A stretch of DNA of 64,000 nt from Sambucus nigra (GCA_949130495.1 OX422209.1:696863757-696927756); one strand, 5' to 3'. Shown: positions 22,650 to 36,221, numbered from the stretch's first letter. Numbers and translations are program-made. Notes: generated by a model not told the origin, from the letters alone.

Positions 22650-23173
22650 TAATGAGTATTAAGATTGTCTTAGATAAAACAATATTGAATATTATAAGTG
22701 CTTATGCGCCCTAAGGAACGTTAGATTAAAATGTAAGGAAATCTTTTTGGGAATTATTGGATGAAGTATTACAACAAATTCCTACGCATGAAAATATATT
22801 TTTGGGAGGTGACTTAAATGGACATGTAAGAGTAGAACAAGATGGTTATCCAAAGATATACGGAGGTTGTTGTTTTGGTAAGAGAAATGAAAGAGGGGAA
22901 ACTGTCTTAGAATTTGCTAAGGTATATGATTTAGCATTAACAAACACATTTTTTAAAAAGGGGGAAGAATATTTAATAACATTTAAAAGCGGAGAGAATA
23001 AAACTCAAATAGACTATTGCTTACTTAGAAGAAGAGACTTGTACACATGCAAAGACTGTAAAGTTATACCTGGTGAAAGCTTAAAAAACCAACATCGTCT
23101 ATTAGTAATAGATTTAGCAATTGAAGGATTTAAGTATAAAAAAGAGAAAATAGGTTATCAAAATATAAAATGA
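22650..23173 (+). pseudogene. LINE endonuclease (EEP family) remnant
   Basis: ILNIISAYAP at the start, then IFLGGDLNGHV, FAKVYDLALTNTFF, TQIDYCLLRRRDL and NQHRLLVIDL match the apurinic-like endonuclease of RTE LINEs, which nicks target DNA to prime reverse transcription. The N-terminal catalytic part is missing by 5' truncation. A stop follows SAYAP; from 22757 a 138-codon frame is open. Confidence 0.85.
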
Positions 23174-23579
23174 AGGTTTTAAAAGGATGCAAATAAATTG
23201 AATTTAGATAGAAGTGCCTATTAAACATGAAGTGAAATTGGAATGACAATGTTAACAACATTTGGTCAAGAACAAAGAATGATATTGAGAAAACAGGTAA
23301 ACAAGTTTTAGGTGAGACTAAAGGAAAAAGATTCATAAAAAAAGATACTTGGTGGTGAAATGAGGGAGTGAAAAAGATAATACAAAAGAAACCAGTAAGT
23401 TTTAAAGAGTGGAAAAAGAGTAAAAATTAAGAAGATTTAGAGAAGTATAAGAAGTTAAAAAGTTAAGTAAAAAATATTTTTAGAAAGGCGCAAAAAAACA
23501 CATTAGATAATCTTTATAATAAATTGGGTACCAAGGAAAGTGAAAAAGAAATATATAAATAGACAAAGAATAAAGATAG

Positions 23580-25183
23580 ATTGACAAGAGATATGAGTCC
23601 AGTTAAGTGTATTATAGATAGAAATCAAAATACATTAATTAACGATAAAGAAATTCTAGATAGATGGGAAGAGTATTTTCACGGATTATTGAATGAAGAA
23701 TATCCGAAAAAAGATGTCGAGAACATTGAACATAATATAGGAATGGTATGTCCGATCACTGGAAAAGAAGTGGATACATGAATAAAAAAAATGTGAAAGA
23801 ATAAAGCGGCTGGCCCAGATAAACTACCCATAAAGGTTTGAAGCACCCTCGTAAGACTAGGGGTAATATGGTAACACGCTTATTTGATAAAATTTTAAGA
23901 GAAGGAAACATGCCAGATTAGTGGAGGAAAAGCACCGTAATACCATTGTATAAAAACAAAAGGGATATACAAAACTGCAGTAATTATAGAGGAATCAAAC
24001 TGATGAGTCACACGATGAAATTATGGGAAAATGTTATAGAACAAATATTAAGAAATGAGTCAACTATTTCGAACAATCAATTTGGATTGTAGAAGTAAGA
24101 ATAATGGACAAATGTAGAAGTAAGAATAAATTTTTTATATGGTCTTTATAGATCTAGAAAAGGCTTACGATAGAGTACCTAATGATATAATTTCGTGGGA
24201 TTTAAGGAGGAAAAGAATCCCTATGAGTTATATTAAAGTCATTGAAGATATGTATGATAACACAAAGACTATAGTAAGGATTATATGTCGAGAAACTAAT
24301 GAATTTACGATTAAAGTGGGTTTACATCAAGGATCGGACTTAAGTCCTTATTTATTTGCCACAGTCTTAGATGAAGTTACTAAGGACATACAAGAAGATG
24401 TCCCTTGGTGTATGTTGTTTGCTGATGACATAGTTTTAGTAGACACTTCTAAGAAAATCTTAACGATGAGAGTAGATACTTGGAAAAAAGCCTTAGAATC
24501 TAAGTGACTCAGAATTAGTAGAAATAAAACGGAATTTATGGAATGCAAATTTAATAATGAGGAGTCGACTAACATAATGTTAAAGATTGAAGAAAAAATG
24601 ATAAACTAAGCTAATAAATTTCGTTATCTAGGTTCAATCTTACAAAGTAATGGGGATATTGATGAGGATGTTATGAGTAGAATATCTACTGGTTGGATGA
24701 AACGAGACAAGCTAGTGGGGTGTTATGCGATAAGAGAATAACTAATAAATTAAAAGAATTTTTTATAGAACAGTTGTTAGGCCAGCGACCCTGTATGGAG
24801 CAGAGTGTTGGGCGTTAAAGAAAAAACATGAACAAAGTCTACATGTTAATGAGATGAGGATGCTCTGGTGGATGATATAAATTACTAAAAAGGACAAAAT
24901 TAAAAATCAATACGTGAGAGAAAAGTTAGGAGTAACTTCCATTAGTGATAAATTAACAGAAAGTAGACTTAGGTGGTAAGGACATGTAGTGCGCAGACAA
25001 GTAGATGCCCCTATAACAAGAGGAAGATTGTTGGAAATAAAGGGTAAAAGAAAAAGAGGTCGTCCTAAGCTATCATGGGAGGAAATTATTAGGAGAGGCC
25101 TTAAGGAATTAAACTTGAATGATAATAATGCATATAATACATTAGAATGGACAAGGAGAATCCATGTGGACGACCCCATATGA
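23580..25183 (+). pseudogene. LINE reverse transcriptase remnant
   Basis: NKAAGPDKLP (about 23800), VIPLYKNKRDIQNCSNYRGI (about 23940), IDLEKAYDRVP, GLHQGSDLSPYLFA and FADDIVLV follow RT motif order; the FADD catalytic box at about 24415 is intact. The C-terminal KRGRPKLSWEEI near 25050 is typical of RTE proteins. Several stops and at least two frame changes separate these blocks, so the protein is dead. Confidence 0.9.
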
Positions 25184-25833
25184 TGGGATTAAGGCAAGAA
25201 TGATTATGATGATGATGAAGCTTCTCTCTGATCCTTCCTCCAAAAATGGTTGTGATGCCAAAATAAGCTTGAATTCTCCAAAATTCCTTTCCTAGGCTCC
25301 AAGAAAACTGTTACTCTTTTCTCTACTGGCCTCCAATTGTTTTCTAGTCTTTATACCCTATCCTTCAATCACCACAACTATATATAACCCTTGAAATTTC
25401 GAAATACCCTTAACCTTAGGTGATAAAATGACTGAAATGCCTTCTTGGGGTGTCGATTTGGTCTAAAACTATATCGGGACCCAAACTACACACCCGGGTA
25501 TACTATTTTGACTATTTAGACCCTACTGGACTCAACCATAACCTCAAATATCGTCCGAGTTACTCATAATTTATTTTCTATCTCTACCTCATTTAGTTCA
25601 CACACAACATCCGGTTGAGATAACATACTGTCACATCATTATTACTCGTTGTGACATCCAACATGTAATTACATTCACTTAGTAATTTTATTCAATAAAC
25701 ATTCATCATTTCTCTCCGATTAATAATTTAATCAACTCAAAATATTTAATTTCCATTAAATTACGTCATATGCGTAATTTAAAATTAACCGAATTAATTT
25801 ATTTTTAATTCTTTGAAAATATGGGTTGTTACA

Positions 25834-25853
25834 TACTTCACCCCGTACAAGGA
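25834..25853 (-). promoter_or_regulatory. Polypurine tract of the minus-strand Tekay-like element
   Basis: Directly beside the LTR edge, the minus strand reads GTACGGGGTGAAGTA. It is preceded by an AATTTCGAGGACAAATTTCC sequence like that before the 3' LTR in plant chromoviruses. Confidence 0.6.
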
Positions 25854-25929
25854 AATTTGTCCTCGAAATTCGAATGTACCTGTAGTAAATAACTCTGGAT
25901 ACTGCTCATGCATGTCATCCTCCCTCTCC

Positions 25930-27110
25930 CATATCAACTCGTCTGCATTATGGTGCCTTCACTGAACTCTAATCAAGGGTACCACCTTTGGCCGCGGTTT
26001 ATGCTCACTACGATCAAGTATCGCCACTGGTCTTTCCTCATATGAGATGTCAGGCTTTAAGTCGATCTCCTTTAATGGAATGTGCCAAAAAGCTCTCTCG
26101 CTCCTCTGGTATCTCTTCAGCGATGACACGTGAAACACGTCGTGAATTCGCTGAAGATGCTCTGGCAATCCCAATCTATAAGCCACTCGTCCCACCCTCT
26201 CAATGATTGGAAATGATCCCACATATATCGGTGATAATTTCCATTTCTCACCAAATCTCATCACTCCTTTCATAGTATACACTTATACCAATACCTAGTC
26301 ACCAAGCTCAAGCTCAATATGTCTCATGTCTGTATCACCGTAACTCTTATGCCTATATTGAGATATTTATATGCGCCCTCGAATTAACTCAATCTTGGCA
26401 GTGGTGTCCTGAATCATTTCTGGACCCAATAACTTATTCTTCCCCACCTCCAACCAACAAGTAGGTGAACGACAAGGCCGAATGTACAATGCCTCAAAAG
26501 GTGCCATGTCGATGGTGAATTGGTAGGAGTTATTATAAACAAACTTAACTAATGGAATGTACTGTTCCCATCCTCCCCCGAAGTCAAGTATGTACATCCA
26601 TAGTAGATCCTCCAGCATTTGATTAACCCTGTCAGTCTGCCCATATGTCTGTGGATAATACGCTGTACTCAATTATAAATCTTTTCCCATCCCCTCCTAG
26701 AAACTCTGCCAGAAATGGGACACAAATATCATATCCCGATTGGACACAATATTAAGCGGAACCCCATATAAGCGTACTATTTTAGTGATGAATAATTGTG
26801 CATACTGTTTTGTCTCAAAATCAGTACGAACTAGAAGAAAATGATCCACGTTCGTCAACTGATCCACTATCACCCATATAGAATCGTGAACTTGCTGTGA
26901 TAACGGTAGTTCAGTTATAAAATCCATGGAGATACTCTCCCATTTACACACGGGAATATCTAATGGTTACAATATCCCTGTAAGTCTCTGGTGGTCCACC
27001 TTTACGAGTTGATAGGTAGCACACTATGAGACAAACTCTGCTATGTCCCGTGTTATCCCCGACCACCATTACAATCTGCGCATGTCCTAATACATCGTAT
27101 CCCTACCAGG
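25930..27110 (-). pseudogene. Ty3/gypsy integrase remnant with degenerate chromodomain region
   Basis: On the minus strand: ESISMDFITELPLS (catalytic core), then IVSNRDMIF with the second catalytic Asp region, STAYYPQTYGQTDR, FVYNNSYQFTIDMAPFEALY, then KGVMRFGEKWKLSP, RVAYRLGLPEHL, IHDVFHVSSLKRY and ISYEERPVAILDR. This order is that of Tekay/Del chromovirus integrases. Stops split it into at least three frames. Confidence 0.88.
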
Positions 27111-27399
27111 ATGTACTGTGAATCGAGACCCGTGATCCTCTGACATCACTGCATGCCTCAAATCATCACTATATGGAACCACAAGTCTCCCATTAAAATG
27201 TAAGTCGCCCTCTAAACTGATCTAGTACCCGTCTTCCCTATCTGCTAATAACTGGCAAACTCTAACCTGACAATATGGATCCTCTGCCTGTGCTTTCACA
27301 ACCCTCATTAAAATATCAAGCATGATAGCTAATACATACATAAAAGCCATAGCAATCTCGTCATCATGACTAAGCTCTTTCAATTTCCCTTTCCAAACC

Positions 27400-28620
27400 T
27401 CTACTAGCTCTCCTGTAGGTCTTCAGTTTAACGCGTCATCCGCCATATTAACCTTCCCGGGATGATATTAAATATCATAATGGTAATCCTTCATGAACTC
27501 CAACCACCTCCTCTGCCTCATGTTCAGATCTTTCTGCGTGAACAGATAATGAAGTGATTTATGGTTCATAAATAAAGTAAACTTCTCCCCCAATAGATAA
27601 GGCCTCCATATCCTCAAGGAAAATACAACCGTGACTAACTCCAAATCATGCATGGGGTAATTCTTCTCATGGGGATTAAACTTTCATGATGCATACGCTA
27701 TAACCCTATCATCCTATTGCAATACACCCCTAATTCCCTGTAAGGATGCATCAGTGTAGACACAATATGCCAACCCCTTAGGGAGTGAAAGTACGGGTGC
27801 TGAGATCAATTTGTCCTTTAGCTCATTGAAAGATAATTGACAATGGTTATCCTAAATAAACGACACCCCTTTATGAGTCAAGTTTGTTAACAGACACGCA
27901 ATCTTTAAAAAACCTTTAACGAACCTCTGGTAACATCTTGCCAACCCCAAAAAGCTACGAACCTCGGTCGGTGTCGTGGGTTGTCCTCACTACCTCACTA
28001 CCGATACCTTACTCGGATCAACAACCCAATATGGCCTAAAAATTACACCTCCTAAAGACAGAAACCACATTTACTAAACTTTGCGTATAACTGATGCTCA
28101 CTAAGTATTTGTAACACCCTCCGTAAGTGATCGACATGCTCATCCTCAGATCGAGAGTACACCAGAATATCATCAATGAACATAATCATAAATTAGTCAA
28201 GAAACTCTTGAAAAACCCGATTCATTAGATCTTTAAACACTGCTGGTGCATTGGTGTTGATGAATGGCATTACCCTAAACTCGTAGGACCCATACTGTGT
28301 CAAAAAAGTAGTTTTAGTAACGTCTTCCTCCCTAACACGCAACTAATGATTATCAGACCTAAAATCTATGTTGGAAAAGTAAGTTACTCCCCTAAGCTGG
28401 TCGAATAGATCATCAATATGAGGCAGATTGTGGCATTATTCAACTCTCTGTAGTCAATACACAATCGAAGCGACCCATCCTTCTTCTTGACAAATAACAC
28501 TGATGCGCCCCACGGTGAAGTACTCCATCGAATAAAACCCTACCCTAAGAGCTACTGAATTTAATCTCTCAAATTCAGCATCTCAGATGGGGCCATGTGA
28601 TAAGGTGCCCGAGCTATAGG
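27400..28620 (-). pseudogene. Ty3/gypsy reverse transcriptase and RNase H remnant
   Basis: The minus strand contains [20 protein letters not shown] (about 28500-28440) and [19 protein letters not shown] (about 28188-28131) with the catalytic Asp pair. RNase H residues [15 protein letters not shown] and [20 protein letters not shown] (27650-27500) follow. Many stops and frameshifts; inactive. Confidence 0.88.
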
Positions 28621-29180
28621 TCCCCCGATGATAAATCAATAACAAAATCAATTTCTCGACGTGGCGTAATCCAGGTCTGTCCTAGAATATATCCTTGAAT
28701 TCCCTCACAACTGGAATTGAGTCTAATGAAAATACCACCTCCTGTGAGGTCTCCTCCTCGATGTAATATATATGAGTGCGCAATCCTCCTTTGAGAAGAG
28801 GAATCGCCACTAAGAACATCTCTTGTCCGGGTATCAAGGAAACAATAACCCTCCCATAACAATCTACCATATCTGGATAACCAACTAATCAATCCATACC
28901 CAAGATAACATCATATCCCTCCATGTCCAATACAAGAAGATCAACAGCTAAACACAATCTACCCACATCGATATCCACACCCCTGAAAATCGAGTGTATA
29001 AGAGACTCGCTACTCATCGGTGACTCCACACACATAAGAAGACTACCCGTCGTCTCTAATAGGCTGACAACTCGTGAAAATGTAGTTGATATGAAAGAAT
29101 GTGATGCCCTAGTATCAAATAAAACACTATCATCAAGCCCATGAATAGGGAACGTAATCGCTACTGTTGGTGGTGCTTAC
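28621..29180 (-). pseudogene. Ty3/gypsy aspartic protease remnant
   Basis: Near 29130-29096 the minus strand reads VLFDTRASHSFIS, where the expected active-site triad D-S/T-G has Arg in place of Gly. VDCYGRVIVS and VVREFKDIF downstream match the protease-RT linker region. Inactive by this change and by stops. Confidence 0.8.
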
Positions 29181-30332
29181 TGATTGGTAGCATCCTGGAC
29201 GTTATAGACACACCCATATTGAAAATGTCCCTCTTGTGGTGGTGCGGGTAGGGCTGGAATTGCAGGTTCCTCTGTGCTTGCTGGTTTTAGGGGGCACCCT
29301 GCTGCTGCAGAGCTCTCCCCTGCTGTGTGAAATCTCTCCTCTCGTTGGCCGTCTATCCACACTGGCCTAGAAACTCTGTCTGATACTGGCCCTAATTACC
29401 CTGACGGTACTGACCCTGTTGTTGGACCTACTCGTCTCAACCCTGCTGACCACCTCTATTGTTCCCTTGGCCCTAATGGCCCTGAGGAACCTGCTGTTGC
29501 TGAGGAATCTATTGACCCTGCCTGTAACCACCCTCGGTTCGATATCCCCTTGATCTAAACCTCTTGTCCGGATCCACCTGTCATGAATCCTTCCCCTGGA
29601 GTTTGCCTGACTGATGTTGTTGTGGTGCTCCACTAGCACCGCCCCTCCTGTCTTGCCCTGCTGACTGGGCTCACCTCCTCGCTTGCTCCCTTTCACATGG
29701 AAGCGATGGTCCTAAAAATGTAACAGTGCATCATTTACTACATCCGTATAAGACACCAATGCAGTATTTCCAATTAAGTGCTAGTGGTTCCTCCAAGCCA
29801 AACCATCCATAAACCTCACCTTCTTCCTTTCTTCGTTGTTCACCTCGTCTGGTATGAAATTATCCAAACGAGTGAACTCTTCCTCATATTTGGCAACAAA
29901 ATGATCACCCTAAGTCACCTCACTAAACTTCTTCCTCATATCAGTCTCTACAGCTGGTGGAATATTTACAATCAAACCGCACCCATAAATCAACAATAGT
30001 CATAGTATCCCTCTTAGCTACGGTGGTAACTAAATTCCACCACTGAAATGCTGCCCCAACCAACCTGAAAGTAGTAAGCATCTATTTTTGCACCTCATTG
30101 TAGTCAACCATACACAAGTGGAATTGAATATCTGTCTTCCGCTAACACGCCGCAATCACATTAGAACTCCCTTTAAATTCTAGTAGGTGGCCCTTCTGGA
30201 AAACCTCCCTAACTCTCTTCCGCTCTGTCCGTCCTGAGTGTGCCTGAACCTTTGGTGCCACTAGCTACAGTGGATGCTTAACCTAAGGAAAATGCTGACC
30301 ATGACAGTCGTAACTGCATTAATTGCCTATGC
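29181..30332 (-). pseudogene. Ty3/gypsy gag remnant
   Basis: The position upstream of protease, the Gln/Arg-rich stretch (29700-29370) and a CCHC-like knuckle near 29215 (EGHFQYGCV) fit the gag C-terminus. The capsid region (29700-30300) is heavily broken. The element stops abruptly at 30332 with no primer-binding site or 5' LTR on this side. Confidence 0.65.
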
Positions 30333-32724
30333 TATGTAACTCCCGGTGAATTTAAAAGGTATTATTTAAATAAATTTGAAAATTTAGGAAAAATAAAATT
30401 TTGGATTTTATTAATTTAAAATTTTGAGTTTTAATAATGAAATGTAGGATTTTAATTGCAATTAAAATTAGAGTTAAAATGGGAATTTAAATTGAGATTT
30501 AAAATTTGATTTTTTTTTCGATCGAATCGAACCGATGGATTAGGCTGGACCGGTTCGTCGGTCTTTTACGGCCAAGCAATTTTGTTTTTAAAGAATTATT
30601 TTCCTACTCAAACTCTTAATTATTTTTGGTATAAAACCAACTCGGGGTTAGGACTTTTAAAGCATATTTTCATCTAACCCAAGAGCAAAAGCCTCTCATA
30701 TCTTACATCTTCTTCAACCTCTAAGCCCTAGCCCCATTCTACATAACTTTCAACTCAAGAATTGCCAAGATTAACTGGGTTTTCTCATGACGCGTCAAAA
30801 ACGGAACTTTTCGAGAAGAACACATCTTTGAAATCAAAATTCTCAATCAAGTTTTATTTGGGCATGGATACTCCATTCTCTTCCTTTAGTATTATGCATT
30901 TTAAGTGTTTCCAAAACCTTTAATAACATGTTTTTCTTAAAATAAATTGGTAACTTAATTAGAGGAAGTGAAAACTAAATTTGGTACTATTTTGATGAAA
31001 TTTTTTAATATGGAATAAGACTTGAAACCCTTGGGTGCGTAGGAGAGAGTAGTGGGTTTTGGTTAGTATGGGTGTATGATTGCATGTAGAATTTTATCGG
31101 AGTTATTTTAATTGAAATCGGGACGTGTACACACGCATGAAAATTATGTAGTTAATAAAAATGGAAAATTCTGGTGTGTTTCATAATCTTGGATGTTGAT
31201 TAACGTATAATGATTAAATGGAAATAATTGTGTTAAGAACGATGACGGTATTATTAATTAAATTAAATTAAATTGTGTTATCATGAATAAATTAATGATA
31301 TTGTTTATATGTGTTGATTGAATTATGTGATTGCTTGTTATTTATAATTATCATCGCGGGTACGACGGGATTTTGGTAGTATGCTTGCACCTATTTTTAG
31401 GATTCTTGCTAGGTATGGGACTAGTAGGTAGGCCTTAGTTGCGATTTATGCTTTCTAGGTATGAGACTAGTGAGTGTAGATTTTTACGGATGGGTGATTC
31501 CGGGGTGGACCAAATTTTTTTTGTCGTGTCGTTATTTTGCTAGTCTAGGTATAAGACTAGGTAGAGTTATTAATAGAAATTTATCCTATAATTAAAGTCA
31601 GACATACATATGTGTTGGGGACCCTTAGGTATGGGACTAAGGGTGTTTTTTAGGATCTCACATCGCTAATAAGGGTGGGGTGAATAAATATTTGAATAAC
31701 GAGAACATTAGAAATTGAGAATTAATACCTAAGATATTAAAATGGGAATTAAAATATATTTGCGATGAGAGTATGTGCAGGGCTGACAGTTAAACGGGTC
31801 GACTGGCAATATCGTCATGGGTGTGTGTGACGTCACGAGTATGTGTGGGGTGACAGTTAAACGGGCTGACGGGCTATAATGATGTGTCGTGCGTGGAATC
31901 TCACGAGTGTGTGCAGAGCTGACAATATAGCAGGCTGACTGGCCATAGTGAGGGAAAGGGTGTGGTGTAGAATATGTGGGATTTCCACAACCAAACAAAT
32001 ACATATTTTAAGTGGGAGTCCCGCACTATAATGATGATAATTGATGGGAGTCCCACTACAAATATTGTGAATGATTTATATTCCGAAGCACCGCGCCTGA
32101 TAATAATAATAAAATGGAGAAATTAATAAAGTTGAGTAAATTGATTTAATAAAATTTTGGGATATTGGATAATTGGGCTTGGAATTTCCTCAGTAGTTTC
32201 GTACGTTACAATATGTTGTTTATTTACTCGCATCATTAGTAATTATCTTGATTTAATTTGAAATATTTTATTGTGATATTTATCATGTATAATGTTGTTG
32301 TTTGGGTTCACGGACCCTAATTGAGGAGGATAGTGTGTATTCATCCTCGAGGTTCTGACCCTGTGCGTTGACTAATATTTTCCAGGTAGAAGTGCTAGAG
32401 TTACTGCATAGGAGTATTTGGAGATTTATCTTGGAGGTGTAGCTAGAGTATTTATTTTATGCTTAGTAGTTTAGTTTCCTTTCCTTCGTATTTGATTATG
32501 AGACTCTTATTATGGATTTGGCAGGCCATTCGGTTCCACAATTGTTATGGTTTTATTCAGAATATTTCATTATGGATTTAGTTTATCGGAGTTTTTATTT
32601 AATTTGAGATTTGGATAATATTAGAGTTTAGCATGGTGATGGATTTTATATCGCATTGATGATTACTTATTGGGATCGATTTAAATTAATATCTCGTGGA
32701 ATGAGTTTATTATGTCTCATATTT
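30333..32724 (+). mobile_element. Plus-strand Tekay-like LTR fragment
   Basis: Begins TGTAACTCCCGGTG like other LTRs in the window and contains AGGTTCTGACCCTGTG near 32350. It does not end in CA before the next LTR begins at 32725, so it is truncated. Internal short repeats include three CTAGGTATG(G/A)GACTAG phrases (31410-31560). A unit of about 60 bp with TGACAGTTAAACGGG..TGACTGGC is repeated about three times at 31780-31950. Confidence 0.6.
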
Positions 32725-35212
32725 TGGAACACCCCGTGACTTTGGAACTGAGAAATTAAATTTTTAGGAGAAATAAAATTTATTTAAATTGGAGGATTTT
32801 AAATTTGGAAATTGAAGTCCAAAAATTGAGGACGTTTTAAAGTATTTCGGATGATGATTTTGAGTGTGCCATTAATTCCGGATCGGTCGAGATAGTCAAA
32901 ATGACTTTCCTTGGGATTTATTTCGGTTTCGAAATATTTTTAAGTTAGTTTGACTCGAATTGGAGTAAACGAGTCATTTAAAGTGTGTATTAACATTTAA
33001 AACTGGGTTTCTTGTTTTAAGGTTTAAGAGGCTTACGGATCAAGCCAATCTCAATTGAGAGAAAGAGAGAAATAGAATGAAAGAGGAAAAGAAGAAGAAA
33101 AGAGGAGAGAGAAGAGAAAAGCTCGGAGACTTCTGTCCCAAACGCGATCCCAGGGACGATTCAACCTCTACAAATCTGAGGCAAGTGTTTAATCTTGCTA
33201 AATAATTCATTGTGTATTTTATTTCATAATTTGTGGGCAAAAGAATAGGAATTTGTATATATGTAACAAAACCTAGTTTTTATAGGTTAAATCTCATAAA
33301 TTGATGTTTTAAATTGATTTGAGGTGGTATAATGAATGGGGTTGATTTCTATATGAGTTTTGATGTTGGAAACCTAATTGGGTAGAAGGTTAAAGGGTTG
33401 GAAGTGGATAAATTGGGTATTTGGAGAGTTAGGGTTAATTTTACATGGGAAAACAGTCGAGCCATCTGGTATGGTCGGTCGACCGCGCCCAGGTGACCAG
33501 TCGACCGCGCCTCAAAGGAAAAGCCTACTGCATTTCCTTCGTAGGCAAAATTTTGACCCGCGGTCTACCGGTCCTCTGTTTTAGCCCAAGAATTTGATTT
33601 TCATAATTCCCCTTTTATCTTGAGTTTAAAACCTAATGACCTTCTTAGCGAGTGGTTTATAGAAGGTTATGTTATAATATGAAAGAATTCCTTATAGGGT
33701 AGGATGGCTAGATTCATAGCGAACCGTTTTGGAATATTCTTGGAAGTTTCTCACATGCTATGATCGAGGGAGCTTATCGAAGTAGTTTGGGAATAGATAG
33801 ATGTATTGAAATTGTTGTATCGAGGTAGCGGGAAAACCTCATTGGGGAGGGGAGTTCAATTTGGAGGTCAGAAGTGAGCCTAGATATAAGGTAATGTTTA
33901 GGTCTCTTTGAGAGAGTTGTGAGAGTGTAGCGAGAATTATAGGCCGATATTGGTGTTGAATCCTTGTAGTGATAGGATTCTAGTTCAGTTACGTTAGGGA
34001 CCAATGAGAGAAAGAGGTCGCTTATCCTTAGAGATGATAGACTTAAGGAATAAACCATAAATGTAATAATGTTATGGGTTCATTATGAGACATTGAACCG
34101 TAACCTAAAGTGAGGGTAATTTAACTTGTTACCGATAAATAGTTGTGAGTATACGTATCGTCAAACTAGTTTATACCTATCGGCGAGTGATTGACTATGG
34201 GTATCCCAATATGTGAGGGGATCATAAAATGAATCTAGTTTTGGGACTTGAGATCTACGAATTATTGGTTGTGAGAGTAATAATGGGGATTCCAATGTAT
34301 GATGGGATCAGGAAATGAATTTGGGATAAAGTTTGAGGTTGGTAGACTATTAGTTATGTGTATACTTATAGTCGGAAATTATGATTAGACATATCGATGA
34401 GTAGTCGGATATATATGGAATATATAGTGATTTTTATAAATGTTAAACTTGGAGATTGTAACCTCATTGTTATATATATTGGGAGATATTCCTATCATAA
34501 AGAAAAATGGATGAATATGTGTCCAGTGAGGCACTGTATCAGGGAGAATGCTTTGAGTAAGTATGCGTCGTAACAAGGGTGAGTATTACGAGAGTGTACA
34601 TATATCGCCAGCTTATGTTACTTGATGAATAATGATTGGAAGTTAGGATATATATATATATAGAGAGAGATTTATATATACTTAAACGGTTATATGAATA
34701 TGGAGCAAATGTATATTTCTTGTGTGATGATTAATATATATGATGCGATTGCTTCTATATATATTGTGTGTGTGAATAACATATATACTTATGGTGTGAA
34801 GCATACCTGGCACATGCTATCATGGGAATTTGCGCTATGTTGGGTGAGCCCCTGGCTTGAGGAGCAGGGTTGGATATTCCCAAGGTTATAGTCGTCCATT
34901 ATTATTTATGTGATTTTATTTTGGGGTTAAGAAGCCTTGGGTATGGGATGTTCTCACTTGACCGGTTAGGAACTATGACCGCTTCCCATGCATTGTGATT
35001 TGGTTTTGACCATGAAGTGGCTGACATTTAGTCCCACCGGTGGTCCCCAGGATGGTATGTGAGTGATTCCCTAGAAGATAATAGCATGGTGCAGTATTTT
35101 GGCATTCTATAGCCGTATATGTTGTGTGTATGGCATAGTATACATTATACGTGTTTGTATACATGGTTATAGGAATGAATGATTGCTTGTATATATATAT
35201 ACTAGCGAATAC

Positions 35213-35230
35213 CCGTGCCTGAAGGCACGG
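35213..35230 (-). terminator. Helitron 3'-terminal hairpin
   Basis: A 7-bp perfect stem CCGTGCC / GGCACGG lies 7 bases inside the CTAG end. In Helitrons this structure marks the transposition terminator. Confidence 0.85.
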
Positions 35231-35560
35231 CAAAAATTTTCAACAAAATACATAATTGCGTAACGACAAAAATTTCGAAAGTAGGTAATCACAAAACAGA
35301 AAAAATATCGTTTCTGTTAAAACGCCAACAAAATTGTAAACAAAATAAATCTAAATTTTAAAAAAGGAATTGGATATATTAAATATTAAGAAAAAATACA
35401 ATTACTGTTAAAGCATCCATATAATAAATGAGCATGGTTTTTGAAAATTTTGCCAAAATATCTTCACTTTTTTTATGCATGACATTTTTCTCTTTCATGC
35501 ACATAAATGAAATGTCATGCTAAAAGTTATTTTCTTTTTTTTGTGTTATATATATACTAT

Positions 35561-35996
35561 TATAAATACTATTATACTATTATAAATACATGTATTTTTT
35601 TAAATACATGTAAATTTATAGTTTTTTATTAAATATTTTTCCCATTTTTTAAAACTATTTTTTAAATATCTTTTAAATATTTTTTTCTTTTTTTCTTTTT
35701 TTAATTTATATTTTTTATTTTTTCTCAAATTTTTTAAAATTTTTCTCAATTTTTTTTTCTCAATTTTTTTTATAAATACTATTATACTATTATAAATACA
35801 TGTAAATTTATATTTTTTTATTAAATATTTTTCCCATTTTTTAAAACTATTTTTTAAATAGTTTTTAAATATTTTTTTCTTTTTTTAATTTATATTTTTT
35901 ATTTTTTCTCAATTTTTTTTATTTTTTCTCAAAATTTTTTTTCTCAAATTTTTTTTTATCACAGGGGCAAATTTATCGCCGTGCCCTCGGGCACGG
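35561..35996. repeat. AT-rich direct repeats and a second CCGTGCCC hairpin in the Helitron
   Basis: A block starting TATAAATACTATTATACTAT occurs at 35561 and again at 35771 (period about 210 bp). It is followed by a perfect hairpin CCGTGCCC-TC-GGGCACGG at 35979-35996 in the opposite orientation to the terminal one. This could be the end of another, truncated Helitron. Confidence 0.7.
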
Positions 35997-36221
35997 GTAT
36001 TTTTTATCACGGGGGCATCCAATTACAATTCATGCAATGAAAGAAATCTAGATTTTACAAATTCAAATAAAAAAACATATGCATTCAACCATATTTACAG
36101 AAGAAAGAAAGAAATGGAAATAAACTCCGATAAATGTACTCTTCCATAATTACATTTTAGTAAGTTGTTGAACTGAATACACTCCAAGTGTTTCTTTGTG
36201 CACTACAATTCGATGCCATTA

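Larger units (their letters stand above)
22650..25219 (+). mobile_element. 5'-truncated RTE-type LINE
   Basis: Begins within the endonuclease domain and runs through reverse transcriptase to a short ATGATGATGATGAAG-type 3' end, the simple-repeat tail typical of RTE elements. No poly-A is present. It is inserted in the Tekay-like LTR. Stops and frameshifts make it inactive. Target duplications were not found. Confidence 0.85.
20561..25833 (-). mobile_element. 3' LTR of a minus-strand Tekay-like Ty3/gypsy element, split by a LINE
   Basis: The plus-strand left edge is TGTAACACCCCGC and the right edge ..GGGTTGTTACA, the TG..CA termini of a long LTR. A purine-rich tract and gag-pol follow to the right on the minus strand. 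Without the LINE (about 22650-25219) the LTR is about 2.7 kb. The AGGCTCTGACCCGTG motif (rc at about 21096) is shared with other LTRs in the window. Confidence 0.8.

Noticed and set aside
24907..25179. Minus-strand 90-codon frame in the LINE
   Set aside because: Antisense of the LINE C-terminal region; no signal of its own.
34694..34891. Small frames repeated at 34694 and 46614 (MNMEQMYISCVM..)
   Set aside because: They recur only because they lie in the two LTR copies; composition is ordinary AT-rich LTR sequence with no domain.
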